A stretch of 64,000 bases of DNA from Puccinia triticina (Eukaryota; Basidiomycota; Pucciniomycetes; Pucciniales; Pucciniaceae): NCBI RefSeq assembly GCF_026914185.1, contig NC_070562.1:3224001-3288000 (forward strand), in the 5' to 3' direction. Positions 1 through 11,095 of this stretch are shown piece by piece (within the stretch, counting starts at the first letter, position 1; the number at the start of each line of letters is the position of its first letter). The notes under the pieces were generated by a model that was given only the letters and a program-made list of their open reading frames with translations, was not told the origin of the DNA and searched no databases. A program made the translations under genes and the position numbers.

Positions 1-735
1 AACGGAGTTACTTCGCGCACTGCAAAAAACACTTCGCGCACTGCACAGTGCGCGGATTCCCAAACACTGCCCGCACTGCGGGTAAAATACTCGACTCTTT
101 GAAGATTTTTTTTAACAATCAATAGACAGACTTCCCATTGACCTCTCTGAATTTTGTGGGAGCTTTTCAAAGCATTCTTCTATGTTAAAAAAATTATTAA
201 AACCAGGAAGAAATGTAGGATTTGGGCACCTAAAAAACAAGGTTCTCATAGACCCAAAATTCAAAATCATTTATTGAGCAATGGAACATGTAAGAAAACC
301 TACTTCAGAAGTTTTTAGCCACTTTTTTCAAGGATACAGGTCTGAAAAATGAGGATAATTTAGATGCAATGTGCTAATATGCGGGGAATTTTCTTATTTT
401 TCAGACCCGTATGCTTGCACAAAGTGGCTGAAAGTTTTGAAGTAGCTATTCTTACATTTTTCATTCCTCAATAAGTTATTTGAAATTTTTGGGCTATGGG
501 AACCTTGTTTTTTGGGCGCCCAAATCCTACATTTCTTCTGGTTTTTAATGATTTTTTTAAACATAGAAGAATGATTCAAAAAACTCCCAAAAATTCAGAG
601 AGGCCAATGGGAAGCCTGTCTATTGATTGGTCAAGAAAAATCTTCAAAAAGTTGTGTATTTTACCCGCAGTGCGCAAAGTGTTTGGGAATCCGCGCGCGT
701 GAAGTGTTTTTTGCAGTGCGCAAAGTAAGTCTGTT
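1..735. repeat. Long foldback (inverted repeat) element, left edge at window start
   Basis: The first ~365 bases and the next ~365 bases are near-complete inverted copies of each other. Examples are TTTGGGCACCTAAAAAACAA near 220 against the complementary stretch near 510, and GCGGATTCCCAAACACT near 50 against its complement near 690. The centre lies near 370. The outer ends carry repeats of GCACTGCAAAAAACACTTC. Short open frames on both strands are mirror images and are not genes. The left end may continue outside the window. No transposase is encoded, so this is a non-autonomous foldback or MITE-like element of unknown superfamily. Confidence 0.85.
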
Positions 736-1826
736 AATTAATAATTTTACTTCTTATTGTGAAAGGTGGAAAAAAGCAATCAAAAACTTATCTTTTGCTC
801 AAGCTTATACTTGGTTAAAATGTTGGCAAATGGTATTGCCAATAACTTGCCCTTGTGAGTTGACACAATGTACTTCATCCCACAATGCAAAAGTCCCAAT
901 CCTCCGTAATGTAAGCAACCAAGATTCCAAGAAATGTGTTATGGTTGCCTTTAGTGGTCCAAATATTGTGGATTAATGTAAACTTTGACGGGAGTTCCTG
1001 AAAAAGTGGAAACAAGTCAGCAAGTTTTTTAAGTGCAAGCAAGATGAATGAAAATGGCTGACTTTTAGTTTCAAGATAACACTGCCTTGTAGATTGAGGT
1101 AGAGACGGTGAGCCTCAGCTGCGGCCCAAATACAAGAGTAGATATGATTATTTCTTTGGACATAGTTGAAAGTCACAAGGAAGTTGCTAGATCAATATTG
1201 AAGAGGTTAGATCAATGACAAGGAGATCAGACCAACGAAGACAAAGATTTTTGACGGATGATGACGAGGAGGTTACTAGATTGGTGTTGATGAGGTTAGA
1301 CTATAAAAAACCAGGAGGTTAGACCGCCAAGGTTAGACTGATGATGAAAAAAAGCCCAAGAAAACAATACCTGTGAGAGGTTTAAAAAAATATTGGCCAG
1401 GTTGTATGTTGGAGTTGAGATTGGTTATCATTGTTGTGTATTTTGAGTAAGGGAGTATACTCCCAATATGTATTGGCCTTTAGACTGGATCATATTGGGT
1501 AAACCTATACACCCTGCAGAAATCTCATGGATTGGATTGAATAGCTGATACATGAATCATTGGATACCATGTATCAGACAGGCCCCCTGATACAATACCA
1601 ATCCAGAAGATTGGATAGTATTTTGATACTGGAGGACTTCCCGTTGAGATCTACTGACCCTGCAGAACCAGATCTCCACCCCCTGGGACAGCATTTCCCC
1701 GCAACAATTAAGGTTTTCTGGCTGCAGATCTGACTCTGCAGGGGGCTGCAGATTGACAGGAAGTCCTCCACTACACATCCCCAATGCTGATACCTGTCAT
1801 GGATTGGTTTCACCGTTAGGCTCCCA
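736..1826. other. Non-coding stretch with local palindromes
   Basis: No supported gene. 1180-1350 has repeated GAGGTTAGA words. 1540-1810 contains scattered short inverted words such as GATACCATGTATC and a pair of near-inverted AGGACTTCC/GGAAGTCCT words at about 1633 and 1760, so it looks like a degenerate foldback repeat. Confidence 0.4.
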
Positions 1827-2065
1827 CTAGAGCTGAAACTTCACACCCAGGTACCCCCGGCAGGTGCGGGTACCTACCTGAATTTTGACCCAGACTGGAC
1901 ACCCGCACCTGCTGGCAGTTACCTGCGTACTTCCACAGGTAGTCGCCCACAGGTACCCATTACCCGCCAATAAACCCTAGGGGCAAGCAGAGCTGTGCAG
2001 ACTGGCGATTTGCGCGCGGGTACCTGCCTGAATTTTGACCCAGACTGGAAACCCGCACCCGCACC

Positions 2066-2475
2066 AACGGTGGGTAGTTACGGTACGGTTATTGGTAATG
2101 TACCAACATCGTAACGGTTTTTCTCTTGTTACCGTTACCGTTAACCGTAACGGAAGTGCGTTACAATATCACACACCCAGGATGTATGGCATTTAACATC
2201 CATTACAATATCTTCCCGCACGGAGGGGCAGATATCGGACTGCATATGATCCAGAGGGGGCCATTTGCCCCTCTTTATCTCGTTCACCGGTGGTTAACGT
2301 GTTATGCTACTAGTAACGCAAGTAACGCACCAAAATAATCAGGCCCGTTACGATACGGGCCCGGGGTTACAACTAGTTGTTACTAGTAGCGCTAACGCCT
2401 GAGCGCAGTAACGGCAAGCGTTACGCTACACAGATAACGGCGGTTATCGTAGCGTATCATAACTACCCACCGCTG
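2066..2475. mobile_element. MITE family A, copy 1 (GTTACG-rich)
   Basis: Inverted termini GGTGGGTAGTTACG (left) and ATAACTACCCACCG (right) enclose about 410 bp rich in GTTACG and CGTAAC words. It is flanked by the direct repeat CCCGCACC at 2058-2065 and 2476-2483, an 8 bp target duplication. Two further copies with the same termini lie at 29264-29615 and 58879-59288. An 8 bp duplication is the size expected for hAT-type elements, but no transposase is present. Classification is inference. Confidence 0.8.
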
Positions 2476-2495
2476 CCCGCACCTGGCGGGTACCT

Positions 2496-3756
2496 CACCA
2501 GGAAAAAAAAATAGTCACTTGATGACAAGTGACATCATACCAGCTCCAGCGGGCTCCCCACCATCTACCCATCATCTACCCACCATCTAACCACTTTAAG
2601 AATTTCCACAGGAGATCCTCAGTTTCTGCTGGGCACCACTGATCCCCATTTCTGGTCAGCTGATACTCAGCTTTAGCTCCCAGCTTATGCTCAGCTTTGG
2701 TGCCCAGCTCATGCTCAGCTTTGTTGCCCAGATCAGAACCAGTCCTGGCCCAGCTTACTTTCAGCTTTATTCCAGTCATGGCTCAGCTTAGACTCAGATT
2801 AGGACTATCATTGGCCCAGCCAATGCTCAGCTTTGGACCAGTATTGGCTCAGCTGATTTTCAGATTTGGATAAATCTTGGCCCAGCCAATGCTCAGCTTT
2901 GGACCAGTATTGGCTCAGCTGATTTTCAGATTTGGATAAATCTTGGCCCAGCCAATGCTCAGATTCTGAGTCTGACCACTCCTGTAACAGCTTATGCTCA
3001 TCTGTGGACCAGCCTTGGCTCAGCTGATGCTCAGCTGTGGACCAACCTTGGCTAAGACAATGCTCAGCTGTGGACCAGCCTTGGCTCAGCTGATGCTCAG
3101 CTGTGGACCAGCCTTGGCTCAGCTGATGCTCAGCTGTGGACCAGCCTTGGCTCAGCTGATGCTCAGCTTTGGAACAGCCTTGGCTCAGGTGATATTAATC
3201 TTTTGAATAGTCTCAAAAAATCTGATACTCAGCTTTGGAACAGCCTTGGCTCAGCCAATGCTCAGCTTTGTACCAGCATTGGCTCAGCCAATGCTCAGCT
3301 TTTGAAAAATTTTGGCCCAGCTGGTGTTAATCTTTGGAACAGTATTGTCCCAGCTGATCCTAAGCTCTGCACAAGCCTTTTCCAAGATGATGCTCAGCTT
3401 TGGACCATTTTTGGCTAAGCTGATGCTCAGATTTGGAATATTCTTGGTCCAGCTGACACTTGGATTTGTTTCAGGCTTGGAATATCCAATGCTCAGCTGT
3501 GTTCCAGGCTCAGCCAATGCTCAGCTTTGGCCCAGGCTCATTCAATGCCTACTGCTCAGCTTATGATGAGCATCAGCTGTTCCTGGGAAAAAATTAGGAT
3601 CAGCTGACTGTGCCACATTGAGTGCTCTGGTGCAGTCCTGCAAGCTCTACAAGTGCTGGTGGAGCAGACTTGGAGCAGCGCTGGAGTAGCTCTGGAGCAG
3701 AAACCAAAGCTGCATCATGTCACTTGCCATCAAGTGACTATTTTTTTTTCCTGGTG
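2496..3756. mobile_element. TIR element with internal minisatellite (possibly CACTA-like)
   Basis: Left end CACCAGGAAAAAAAAATAGT and right end (its complement, finishing CCTGGTG) form terminal inverted repeats of over 35 bp that continue into TCACTTGATGACAAGTGACAT. The flanking bases are CCT at 2493-2495 and 3757-3759. Removing the element and one CCT gives GTACCTGTGCACTTCC, which matches the empty site in the sister repeat near 30004 (ATACCTGCGCACTTCC). A 3 bp duplication and CAC-starting ends resemble CACTA transposons, but no transposase is encoded. Confidence 0.8.
2640..3560. repeat. ~33 bp minisatellite inside the TIR element
   Basis: Over twenty degenerate copies of a unit like GCTCAGCTGTGGACCAGCC followed by TTGGCTCAGCTGAT. 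Copies between 3000 and 3190 are almost identical and those at both edges are diverged. It is open in several frames and yields spurious 11-residue repeat peptides. Subterminal tandem arrays can be transposase-binding sites in DNA transposons, which would fit its position, but this is inference. Confidence 0.85.
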
Positions 3757-4250
3757 CCTGTGCACTTCCACAGGTAACCGCCCATGTACCCGCCAACGGG
3801 TACTAGGGACCAGCTCTACCTCCCACAGTATCACTACACTCCATCCTAAGTTTTAACCATGTGTAATAGAAACAACTTCAAAAGAACTGTCAGATTTTTG
3901 GTGTGTGCCCTGAAAATAAATACAAAAACTGTTTCAGCGAAAAAATATACTGGGTATGGGTTTACAAAGACGTCAAAAATCATGATAATTGAAATACAAG
4001 GAGCTTTGGTCAAGATACATGAGGATCACATAAACCTTATCATTGAATTGGCCTGGTTTTCAGCATAGGTATGGCATACATTTTACACAGACATTGCACA
4101 ACACATTTGGTATGATTCCAGTTCATATAAACTTACTTTGTGGCAGACATGAAATTGCCCTCAAACCAGCATCTAACTGAGATCCAACCAAATCTATGAC
4201 TGAGTTCAGAGATGGCACTTGCACGCAATTGCCAAGGAAACTCCCCTGGT

Positions 4251-4689
4251 GTTAGGTTAGGCACCTTTAGATGCTGCTTTATAAGTGATAAATAAGCATA
4301 TTTACCAAAATTTGTGACATGTGTGATAAGTATGCCTATTTATGGTGTATAAATTAACAGGGAGTCCAAGCGAGTCTTAAGTCTGATGAGTGAGTGTGAT
4401 AAAAGTCACATGAAATTCTGGATGACGAGCTGACTCATATACACAACTACTATATTTTCATGTGCTCCTTTATGGCAGCACAATTTCTCTCTTCCTTTTT
4501 TTGTTGCTGGTACAGTATCAGGCCAAGCCAGTGGGTATCTTTTATTTTCTTTACAATATCACTGGAAGACACTGGCACCAAGAGCTCATGTTCCCGCAGT
4601 ACACCTGCTCTTTGCTTTTAGGTCTTGCAGAATGGGAAGCTTCCCAAGATGTGCGGGCAGAGCAGGCTACTTGCCATGAGTCCAAGATG
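4251..4689. other. No gene seen
   Basis: AT-rich sequence without a supported reading frame, repeat or RNA gene. Confidence 0.4.
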
Positions 4690-5040
4690 TGGTTGTGCCA
4701 ATGGTGGAACAATACAATACGGGAATGGTATCGGCCAATACGTATAGTATTGTTTTCTTGATACATCAGAATTCAATACCACGTATTGTATTGAAAAAAA
4801 GATACAATAATTATATGGTGGTATTTTATCCAAAAAACAACACCTTTTCTGGGCAATTGGCGCTCAATCCAATGGCCCCTCCCAGCAATACACTTGTATT
4901 GTATTGTATCAGAATGTATTGGCAATACAATACCATGGATTGTATTGGTTTGGTGACTTGATCCAATATCAATACAGTGTATTAGACTCAAAAAAAATAC
5001 CAATACCAATAAATACCAATACATGTACTGTACCATTTCA
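4690..5040. repeat. ATACAATAC-rich foldback repeat
   Basis: Dense direct and inverted copies of AATACAATAC, GTATTGTATTG and ACCAATACCAATA. Both strands are open in short frames because of the pentamer-like composition. It looks like a degenerate foldback element. No target duplication was identified. Confidence 0.6.
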
Positions 5041-5307
5041 CCGTTGGTTGTACTGTTTGACTACATGTACTCCAACAGAGTACAACTGCAGAACATACAA
5101 GCCCAGTTCGCCGGGCAGAGCGTGAGTCTATCATGCTGCATCCGTACCCGCAAGCAGCTGGCTAGGGCTGATTAAGCTGAGCTGCACCAAGCATTACATT
5201 GTGACAGCTATGTGCAGGGTCTGACTGTTTATCTTGAGGAAGGATCCAACAAGGATCTCCATCTCCATGTGCGTTGTAGTCGCAGCACCTGACATGTTTA
5301 TGGAGAA
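5041..5307. other. No gene seen
   Basis: Unremarkable sequence between two foldback elements. No supported gene. Confidence 0.35.
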
Positions 5308-5701
5308 TAGGGGGATTCAAAGTTGGCCATGCAAAACTTGCATGTAGTTTTGCAAGTTGGTATTCAAGGATTTTATTGAGCACCAACTCAAAAACCTTCT
5401 ACAGTGCCTTTGTTTTGAGGCATTTTACAGACCTCAAGCATATATTTTTGAGTTCTCCTACTTCTGTAGGGCTCAAAAATATGTAGTTTACATATGATAC
5501 ATGTCTGGTGACTGTGAACACATTGTTCAAAGTTCCGTGTTTTTTGCGGGGGAGGGGTAGTAGAGAAGTCGTGGGGGGCACTGTAAGCAGGCTTGGGGGT
5601 GTAGTACATGTGGCTTGCATGCACTGTCACAACTCAGTGTTCTGAAAATGGACTTGCAAAAGTGCATGCAAGTTGCCCCTGGCCAACTTTGAACCCCCCT
5701 A
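5308..5701. mobile_element. hAT-derived MITE sharing the ends of the 32-42 kb hAT element
   Basis: Left terminus TAGGGGGATTCAAAGTTGG is identical over 19 bp to the left end of the hAT element at 32057. The right end is the inverse (CCAACTTTGAACCCCCCTA). Inner words such as GCAAGTTGGTATTCAAG also match the subterminal part of that element. It encodes nothing credible and is 394 bp long, so it is probably a deletion derivative mobilised by the same transposase. The flanks ATGGAGAA and ATGAAAGG are only weakly similar, so the 8 bp target duplication is decayed. Confidence 0.8.
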
Positions 5702-6181
5702 ATGAAAGGGAAATCTAACCCCTGAAAGTCATAACAGATCCAATGCAACTCAGCTTTGAATGTGTTCAAAATCTCCATCCTCCTATTCATTCCTTTTCAT
5801 TTGTCATTTAATTGGTCATGAGCTTATGATACACATCAAAGTTCAAACTACTTAAACCCATCATTGTTGGTTTAAAACAAGACAAGTATGTATATGTTTT
5901 TATTGCGGGATGCGTGTTTTTTTTTCTTCTTAAGAAACGATTTCACATCCGATGGTTTCTTTGCTGGATAAAGACAATATGCGGGATAAGGGAACTATGC
6001 AGCGCTTTGCGGATGTACATAAAACATACATTTTGAAGTCTCACAACATAAGACGTGAAAATGTGCACATGTACAAAAAAACAAGCGAGGCAAACGACGA
6101 CGATCCTATGTAGAGATAGTAAAAGGAAAGGAAATATGCAAAAGCGAGGATCACCGGAAGGTGGGTGATGAGATTGATGGG
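5702..6181. other. 3' flank of the transhydrogenase gene; no gene
   Basis: No reading frame is supported. It probably includes the 3' UTR and terminator of the minus-strand gene ending at 6182. Confidence 0.4.
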
Positions 6182-8373
6182 CTAGAAAGACATTGCTTTC
6201 TCTAAGATTTGAGTCAAGGCCTCGGCATTCGAGTCGCCCGGCGCGAGATCACTAAACAAAAAAAAAAACAAGAAAGCGATGAGTGTGCCAGGAAGGGGGG
6301 TTATGCAGGGGAAGCACAGAGGGGGACGCACAGGACGCGTTTCTGGGGAAGCGTGCCGGCGACGAGGGCCTGGATGTTTTGGGGACGGTATCCGATTGCA
6401 GAGAGGCCGCGGGGGAGGCCGAGGTCGACGAGGAACTGAGCGATGCGGTCGTGGATGAGCTCGCCGACGTCGGCGTCGGCGACGGCGCTCGCCGCCGGGT
6501 CGCCGCGCGCCCGGGCAAAGATCTCCGCCGCTTCGCGGTGCCGGTCCGGCGACGAGGCCGCCGTGAACCGGAACACCGCCGGGCCCGTCAGCGCTACCGA
6601 CAGCCCGTGCGGGACCAGGGGCCCGTCGACCTCGTACCCCGACCCGCTCCATTTGGCTAGCTTCTTGTTCAGCCCCGAGATCTGCAGAGCAACGCCATCC
6701 CGCTTAGCTTTGGACCGTTCTTTCGCTTCTCTGCTTCTCTGCTTACAGGGTACGAAAATCCGTGACACAAGTGCACACCCGCGTTCCCAAACCCAATCCC
6801 AGCGAAAGTAGACGCAAGCCTATACAACCCTCACCACCCCCAAAGATGAGCCCATGACTTGTTTAACATTGTTAAGTAGTACGCACAGCATCTGGGTCTT
6901 GGCCTCTCTATCGGTCGGATCGCGCGCCACTCTGGGAAGATATTTAACCTAAATCAACAAAAGCCGAAATCAACACGACATTGTGATCTCGACGAGTATA
7001 TATGGTCCGATCGACAGCCGGGGAGATTTTCCCGGTATTTTGAGAGAAAGAAAGAGGAAGAGACTGACGGTTGTCTTTAATGCCCAGAGCGAGAAGACGT
7101 CACTGATCGGATTTCGGCCTTGATAAGCGGGTCTGTACTTGGGATTAGACGGGCGGGGGGAGCGCATATAGTACGGAATAGCTGCGCCCCACACTGGTCA
7201 GAAGGAATCCTTTTTTTTTCGCAGGAGAGAGAGAGAGAGGGGAAGGGGATACCGGTGTAAGATTCGAGCGAGTGGAAGAGCACGTCGAGGCCGCTGTTCA
7301 CATGCACCGCTCGGGGACAGCTGTCGGTGCTCAAGGGGTCGACGATTCCGAGGGTGGGTCTCAAGGCCCTGTTAGCGATGCCCGTCTTGGCCTGCAGCGG
7401 CGTATAATCAAAGATCTACCGCCGTTTGTCGCCGTGGGAGGCGTGTCAGTGGTGTATATAGATCCAAGCAAGAAAGAGAGAGGGGGGGGGGGGGGACAGA
7501 CGGCGGTGCCGGTAGTTTCGGAGCCTGTGCCGGCGGTGGTAGGGACAGCGATCAAGGGCTTGAGGGTGCGCTCGATGGGCGCGCCCCTGCCGATGGGCGC
7601 ATTGACGAACTCGAGCAGGTCGGCGTCCGGGTAGCAGCTGTAGAGGTTGGCGACCTTGCAGGTGTCGATGACCGAGCCCCCGCCGACGGCCAGGAAGTGG
7701 GAGAAGTCGTGGGCCCGGCTGAAGCTTATCGCCCGTTCCCAGCTGGTTCATCCTCCCTTCAGCTTCCGTGCCGCAGATGGGGCGGGTGGGCGCGGGGGGG
7801 CATGTAAGGGCTCACCTCTCTTGGTTGGGCTCGATCTTGCACTCGCTGAACACCTCGTACGATATCCCCGCCGTCTCCAAGGACTCCAGCGCCGCCTTGA
7901 CCGGGTACAGGTTCAGGACCGTCTTGTCCGTGAACACGCCCACCTTGCGGGCCTTCATGTTCGCGAAATCCATGCCCACTTCCTGTTGCGGACACCAGGG
8001 TCAGTCTGCTCGGTCCAGCACAGGACGGCAGGCCCGCTTACCCTCGTCACTCCTTCCCCGAAGCCTGCATGTCCGGGAAAAACAGGAAGAGAGAGTCAGA
8101 TCGAGCAGCAGCAGCAGGAGGGGATGGGACGCAACGCAGCTGGGCGGCGGAGACCTCGAAGGCGTATTCGGTGAGCGAGGCGAGTGGCGCGCTGGCGAGC
8201 GAGCGGGCGCGGCCGGCGGAGAGGATCGAGCGGGCGGCGGAGCGGATGTCGGTGGGCGAGTGTGGGGCCTGGTGGGCTGGGCAGGGGCAGGCGTGGGACT
8301 GGCAGCCGGCGAAGGACTGGCGGGCGGCTTGGATGAGCCGGACGGCGGCGGCTGACTTGCTGGGCGTGAGCAT
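6182..8373 (-). CDS. Hydroxyacid-oxoacid transhydrogenase, mitochondrial (ADHFE1-like iron alcohol dehydrogenase)
   Basis: Ten exons: 8136-8373, 8042-8064, 7816-7982, 7502-7742, 7253-7415, 7069-7181, 6887-6948, 6747-6819, 6332-6681 and 6182-6251. They total 1,500 nt (499 residues), and every intron is GT-AG and 59-120 bp. Family motifs appear in order: [56 protein letters not shown] (nucleotide-binding loop), [37 protein letters not shown] and [15 protein letters not shown]. The His residues of the HSLESY and HLCHGFSYP stretches are the expected metal ligands. The family oxidises 4-hydroxybutyrate to succinate semialdehyde with 2-oxoglutarate as acceptor. The first ~50 residues are rich in Ala, Ser, Arg and Gln with few acids, as in a mitochondrial presequence. 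The start at 8373 is the first Met before that region. Two donors are GTGCGT, an uncommon form. No disruption is seen. Confidence 0.95.
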
Positions 8374-8817
8374 GCTGTTAGATGCTGGTGTTTCTGATGG
8401 GCGAGTCCACGCTTGCGGGTGGTCAACTGCCTGCGATCGTCGTCGTGCAGCGGAAGAGGCCCAGCAAGGTTCACGCTGCCATGTGTCCAAACTCAAAAAC
8501 TTCCTTTTTTTTTTCTCCACCCCGGAAAAACATTCTCCAATTTCCCCGCACGACATACATCCCGCAGCACATCCTGCGCAGCATGCACCGTCTCTTCGCG
8601 CCGACAGCCAGACTCACTTGATCTCACCACTCAACTCAGACGAGCACAGACGTCGCTCGTCATCTTAAGGCGTGCCTCAGGATGGGACACTGCGCACGCC
8701 CCTTATGCAATGAACCAGGGGATGAGACACCCAAAAAACTTGTGTTCCTTTTCTTTTCTCGAAGTCTTCCCACAAAAACAACAATCAAGGGGGAGGGAGC
8801 TGTTGTCCAAAGGGGGG
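8374..8817. promoter_or_regulatory. Intergenic region: 5' flank of the transhydrogenase gene and 3' flank of the next gene
   Basis: Holds the promoter of the minus-strand gene starting at 8373 and the 3' end of the minus-strand gene ending at 8818. Pyrimidine-rich tracts near 8500-8520 are visible. No clear TATA box was identified. Confidence 0.35.
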
Positions 8818-10714
8818 TTATCTTGTGCTCAGGGGACGGGGAGAGGAGGGTCTGCCAGGACGGGCGCCCGATGGATAGGAAGCTGTGTCCGGCCGGGGTC
8901 GCGAAGGCCGATAGCTGCGAGAGGAGGAGTGGGAGGCAGGAGGAGGCGAGCGCTGGGCGGCGATGAGGGCCCTGCGCTGGGCGCGTTCGAGGGCGCGGAG
9001 CTCGATGCGCGCGCGCAACGCGCACTTGAGCGGGTCGCTGTCGGCCTGCAGGAAGCCGTCGACGGCGGCCCTCCAAGCCTCGAAGCGGGCGATCTGCGGG
9101 GGCGCGAAGAGACGGGCGCGGTCGGGCCGGGCGAGCAGCTTGTCGAGCAGGTCGGTGAGCACCCAGACGAACTGGTCGGCCCAGTAGCGCGCGACCTTCG
9201 GCGCCGGCTCGGCCGTGCCCCTCCAGCAGGTCGTCGTCGTCGTCGTCGTCGTCGTCGGCGGCTCCGCGTCGTCCGCGTCGGCCGCAGGCAGCCTCCGGAA
9301 CCGCGCCACGACGTCAAGGGTGCGTCCGATCTCGGCGGCTCTCCCGCGCCGGCCGGCGGCCTGGAGCAGGGTGGCCAGGGCGCGGTTGGAGGGCGTGAGC
9401 GGGGCGAGACTCTTGGTGGTCCGGGCCAGCGCGACCAGCGCGTTCGGGGGCTGCTCCTCCGCCACCAGCCCCGTGTAGGTCTGCGTCAGACTGGCCAGGA
9501 CGGCGATCCCGGCCTCGACGTCCTCCGTCTGCCATGCCGCTTGGAGCGCCTTGTCGAGCGTGTCGCCCGTCGGCCGGAGCCGCTTGGTGCCCGCCTCGAT
9601 CATCCATCGGAGCAGCGCTGTTGGTGCAGAGTGAGCTCAGCATCTCTCTTTTCTGTGTGTGGTGGTGGTGATACATACCTTCGACCTCGTTCATGGCCTG
9701 ACACCTGCCCATGGCGAACATCACCAAGCCGCAATGGGTGGAGTCGATGGCGTCCCGCTGGAGGTAGAGATCAGGGTTGGCGGAGATCTGGGTCCAGAGG
9801 CGTCGGACGAGGGCGAACTTGTGCATCTTGAGGAGCATGCGGAGCAGGGTGGTGAGCTGGCCGGGCTCGAACCTGATTGTCTGTTGTTTTTGTTTTGGGT
9901 CAGGTGAGTCTGGTGAGTCTTGGGGGCCGCGGAGGATGGGCTGGGTGGTCTTGGTCCAGAACTTGTACGGGTTGGGCGCGAGCTCGATCCCGAGGCGTTT
10001 CTCGACCAGCTCGGCGGCATACTGGTGGTCGGCGGGGTCGGTGGATCTGAGGAAGAGGTTGGCGAGGGCAAGGGTGGTTCGCAGGTCGAGGAGGGTGGTG
10101 TTGGTGGTGAGTGATTCGATGAGCGTGCGTGCGCGGTTGAGGTGGTGTTTGTTGGTGGGTGAGAGTGCTTGGGTGATCTGGTAGATGGTGGCTGGGTCGG
10201 CTGTGTTGGTGGTGAGGAGCGAGTTGAAGGCGTCGAGTGCTTCTGGGTGGTGGTGGTGGTGGATGAGTGCCTGGAGATAGAGGTTTCCGAGGCTGGTCCT
10301 GTGGGCTGGTGTTTCTGCTGCTTGGAGTGCTTGCTGGTAGATGGCTGTGATTCTCTGTGGGCTGAAGTGTTTCTGGGCGGGCTGTGGGGTTGTGGTGATG
10401 AGGTGGAGGAAGTGGTGGAAGAAGATGTGGTCTGGCTTGATCTGCCTGCGCTTGATGTCGAGGAACAGTTTGTATGCCTGGTTCTGTTGCTGGTGGGTGA
10501 TGAGCAGTTTGAATAGTTCTGTCCAGACGGAGATGGTGGCTACTCGGATGGATGATGCTTTGATGAGCTGGATGATCAGCTGGAGTGGTTGTTGTGTTCT
10601 GGTGAGCTGCTGTATGCGGATGATGAGTTCTGATGGGTTGTTGGCATATCGCAGTCTTTGGGGTGGTGGTGTTCTGCTGGTGATCGTGGCCAGGGTGCGT
10701 CTGAGCTGGTTCAT
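8818..10714 (-). CDS. Helical-repeat (PPR-like) protein, probably organellar
   Basis: Two exons, 9679-10714 and 8818-9617, joined across a 61 bp intron (9618-9678, GTATGT...CAACAG), give 611 residues. The start MNQLRRTLATITSRTPP is basic and hydroxylated like a mitochondrial presequence. The body is predicted all-helical with repeated paired-helix segments (for example VWTELFKLLITHQQQNQAYK and the following KLFLDIKRRQIKPDHIFF, then AIYQQALQAAETPAHRTSLG), which read like pentatricopeptide motifs with a characteristic spacing of about 35 residues. A Thr run lies near residue 440. The C-terminal ~60 residues are Ser, Arg and Pro rich and disordered. Role in mitochondrial RNA handling is inference from fold and targeting. 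Upstream, a TTCGAA foldback repeat begins about 80 bp from the start codon. An upstream in-frame extension through that repeat exists and was not used. Confidence 0.7.
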
Positions 10715-10794
10715 CGTCGTTGTGCGGTCACTGAAAAGTGGGCGGTGGTTGAGTTTAGGGCTGGGTGGGATGTCACTCGATCGGTGACAGGGAC

Positions 10795-11095
10795 CACCCA
10801 CTCCGGAGAACACTCTGAAGAGCACCCTACACCCCGGACGCAAAACTTCGAAGGAGCTCCGGATTGACTGCGGAGATCCTTCGAAGTTCCCGCCTGCAAG
10901 GCGGGGACGTCTTGGTCGGGTCAAAGGTACCGGCCTTTCGAAGGGACTCCGAAGTCGAATCCCAGAGTCCTTCGAACCCGCTTTGGAGTTAACTCGAAGT
11001 GGATATCCCCTGCGAGTTCTCTCCAAACTGGACTTCGGAGTCCAGTCGGAAAAATCCGGAGGAATCTCGAAGGACATTCGAAGTCAAATGACTTC
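10795..11095. repeat. TTCGAA-rich foldback repeat, left part
   Basis: Contains at least eight TTCGAA or TCGAAG words and several stems, such as AACTTCGAAGGAGCTCCG against CGGAGATCCTTCGAAGTT near 10845-10892. Its right-hand continuation is at 12819-12905, beyond a nested TIR element. It abuts the 5' end of the gene starting at 10714. Related repeats lie at 14140-14370, 59640-59960 and 60505-60870. Confidence 0.75.

Larger units (their letters stand above)
1827..4250 (+). mobile_element. GGTACC-rich dispersed element, copy 1, split by two nested insertions
   Basis: The segments 1827-2065, 2476-2495 and 3757-4250 are together colinear with an uninterrupted copy at 29756-30500. Both begin CCCACTAGAGCTGAAACTTC, both have repeated GGTACC words and the phrase AATTTTGACCCAGA, and both end in the same AT-rich tail (GGTATGGCATACATTTTACA). 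The two gaps in copy 1 are discrete insertions described separately. No protein-coding capacity is seen. The nature of the element (degenerate LTR, SINE-like or MITE) is unresolved. Confidence 0.7.

Noticed and set aside
2994..3566. Repeat proteins with LAQLMLSCGPA units
   Set aside because: Product of the 33 bp minisatellite, open in several frames on both strands and lying inside a mobile element.
9314..11077. A longer N-terminus for the 10714 gene reaching 11077
   Set aside because: The extra residues come from the TTCGAA foldback repeat, and the Met at 10714 begins a plausible targeting sequence.
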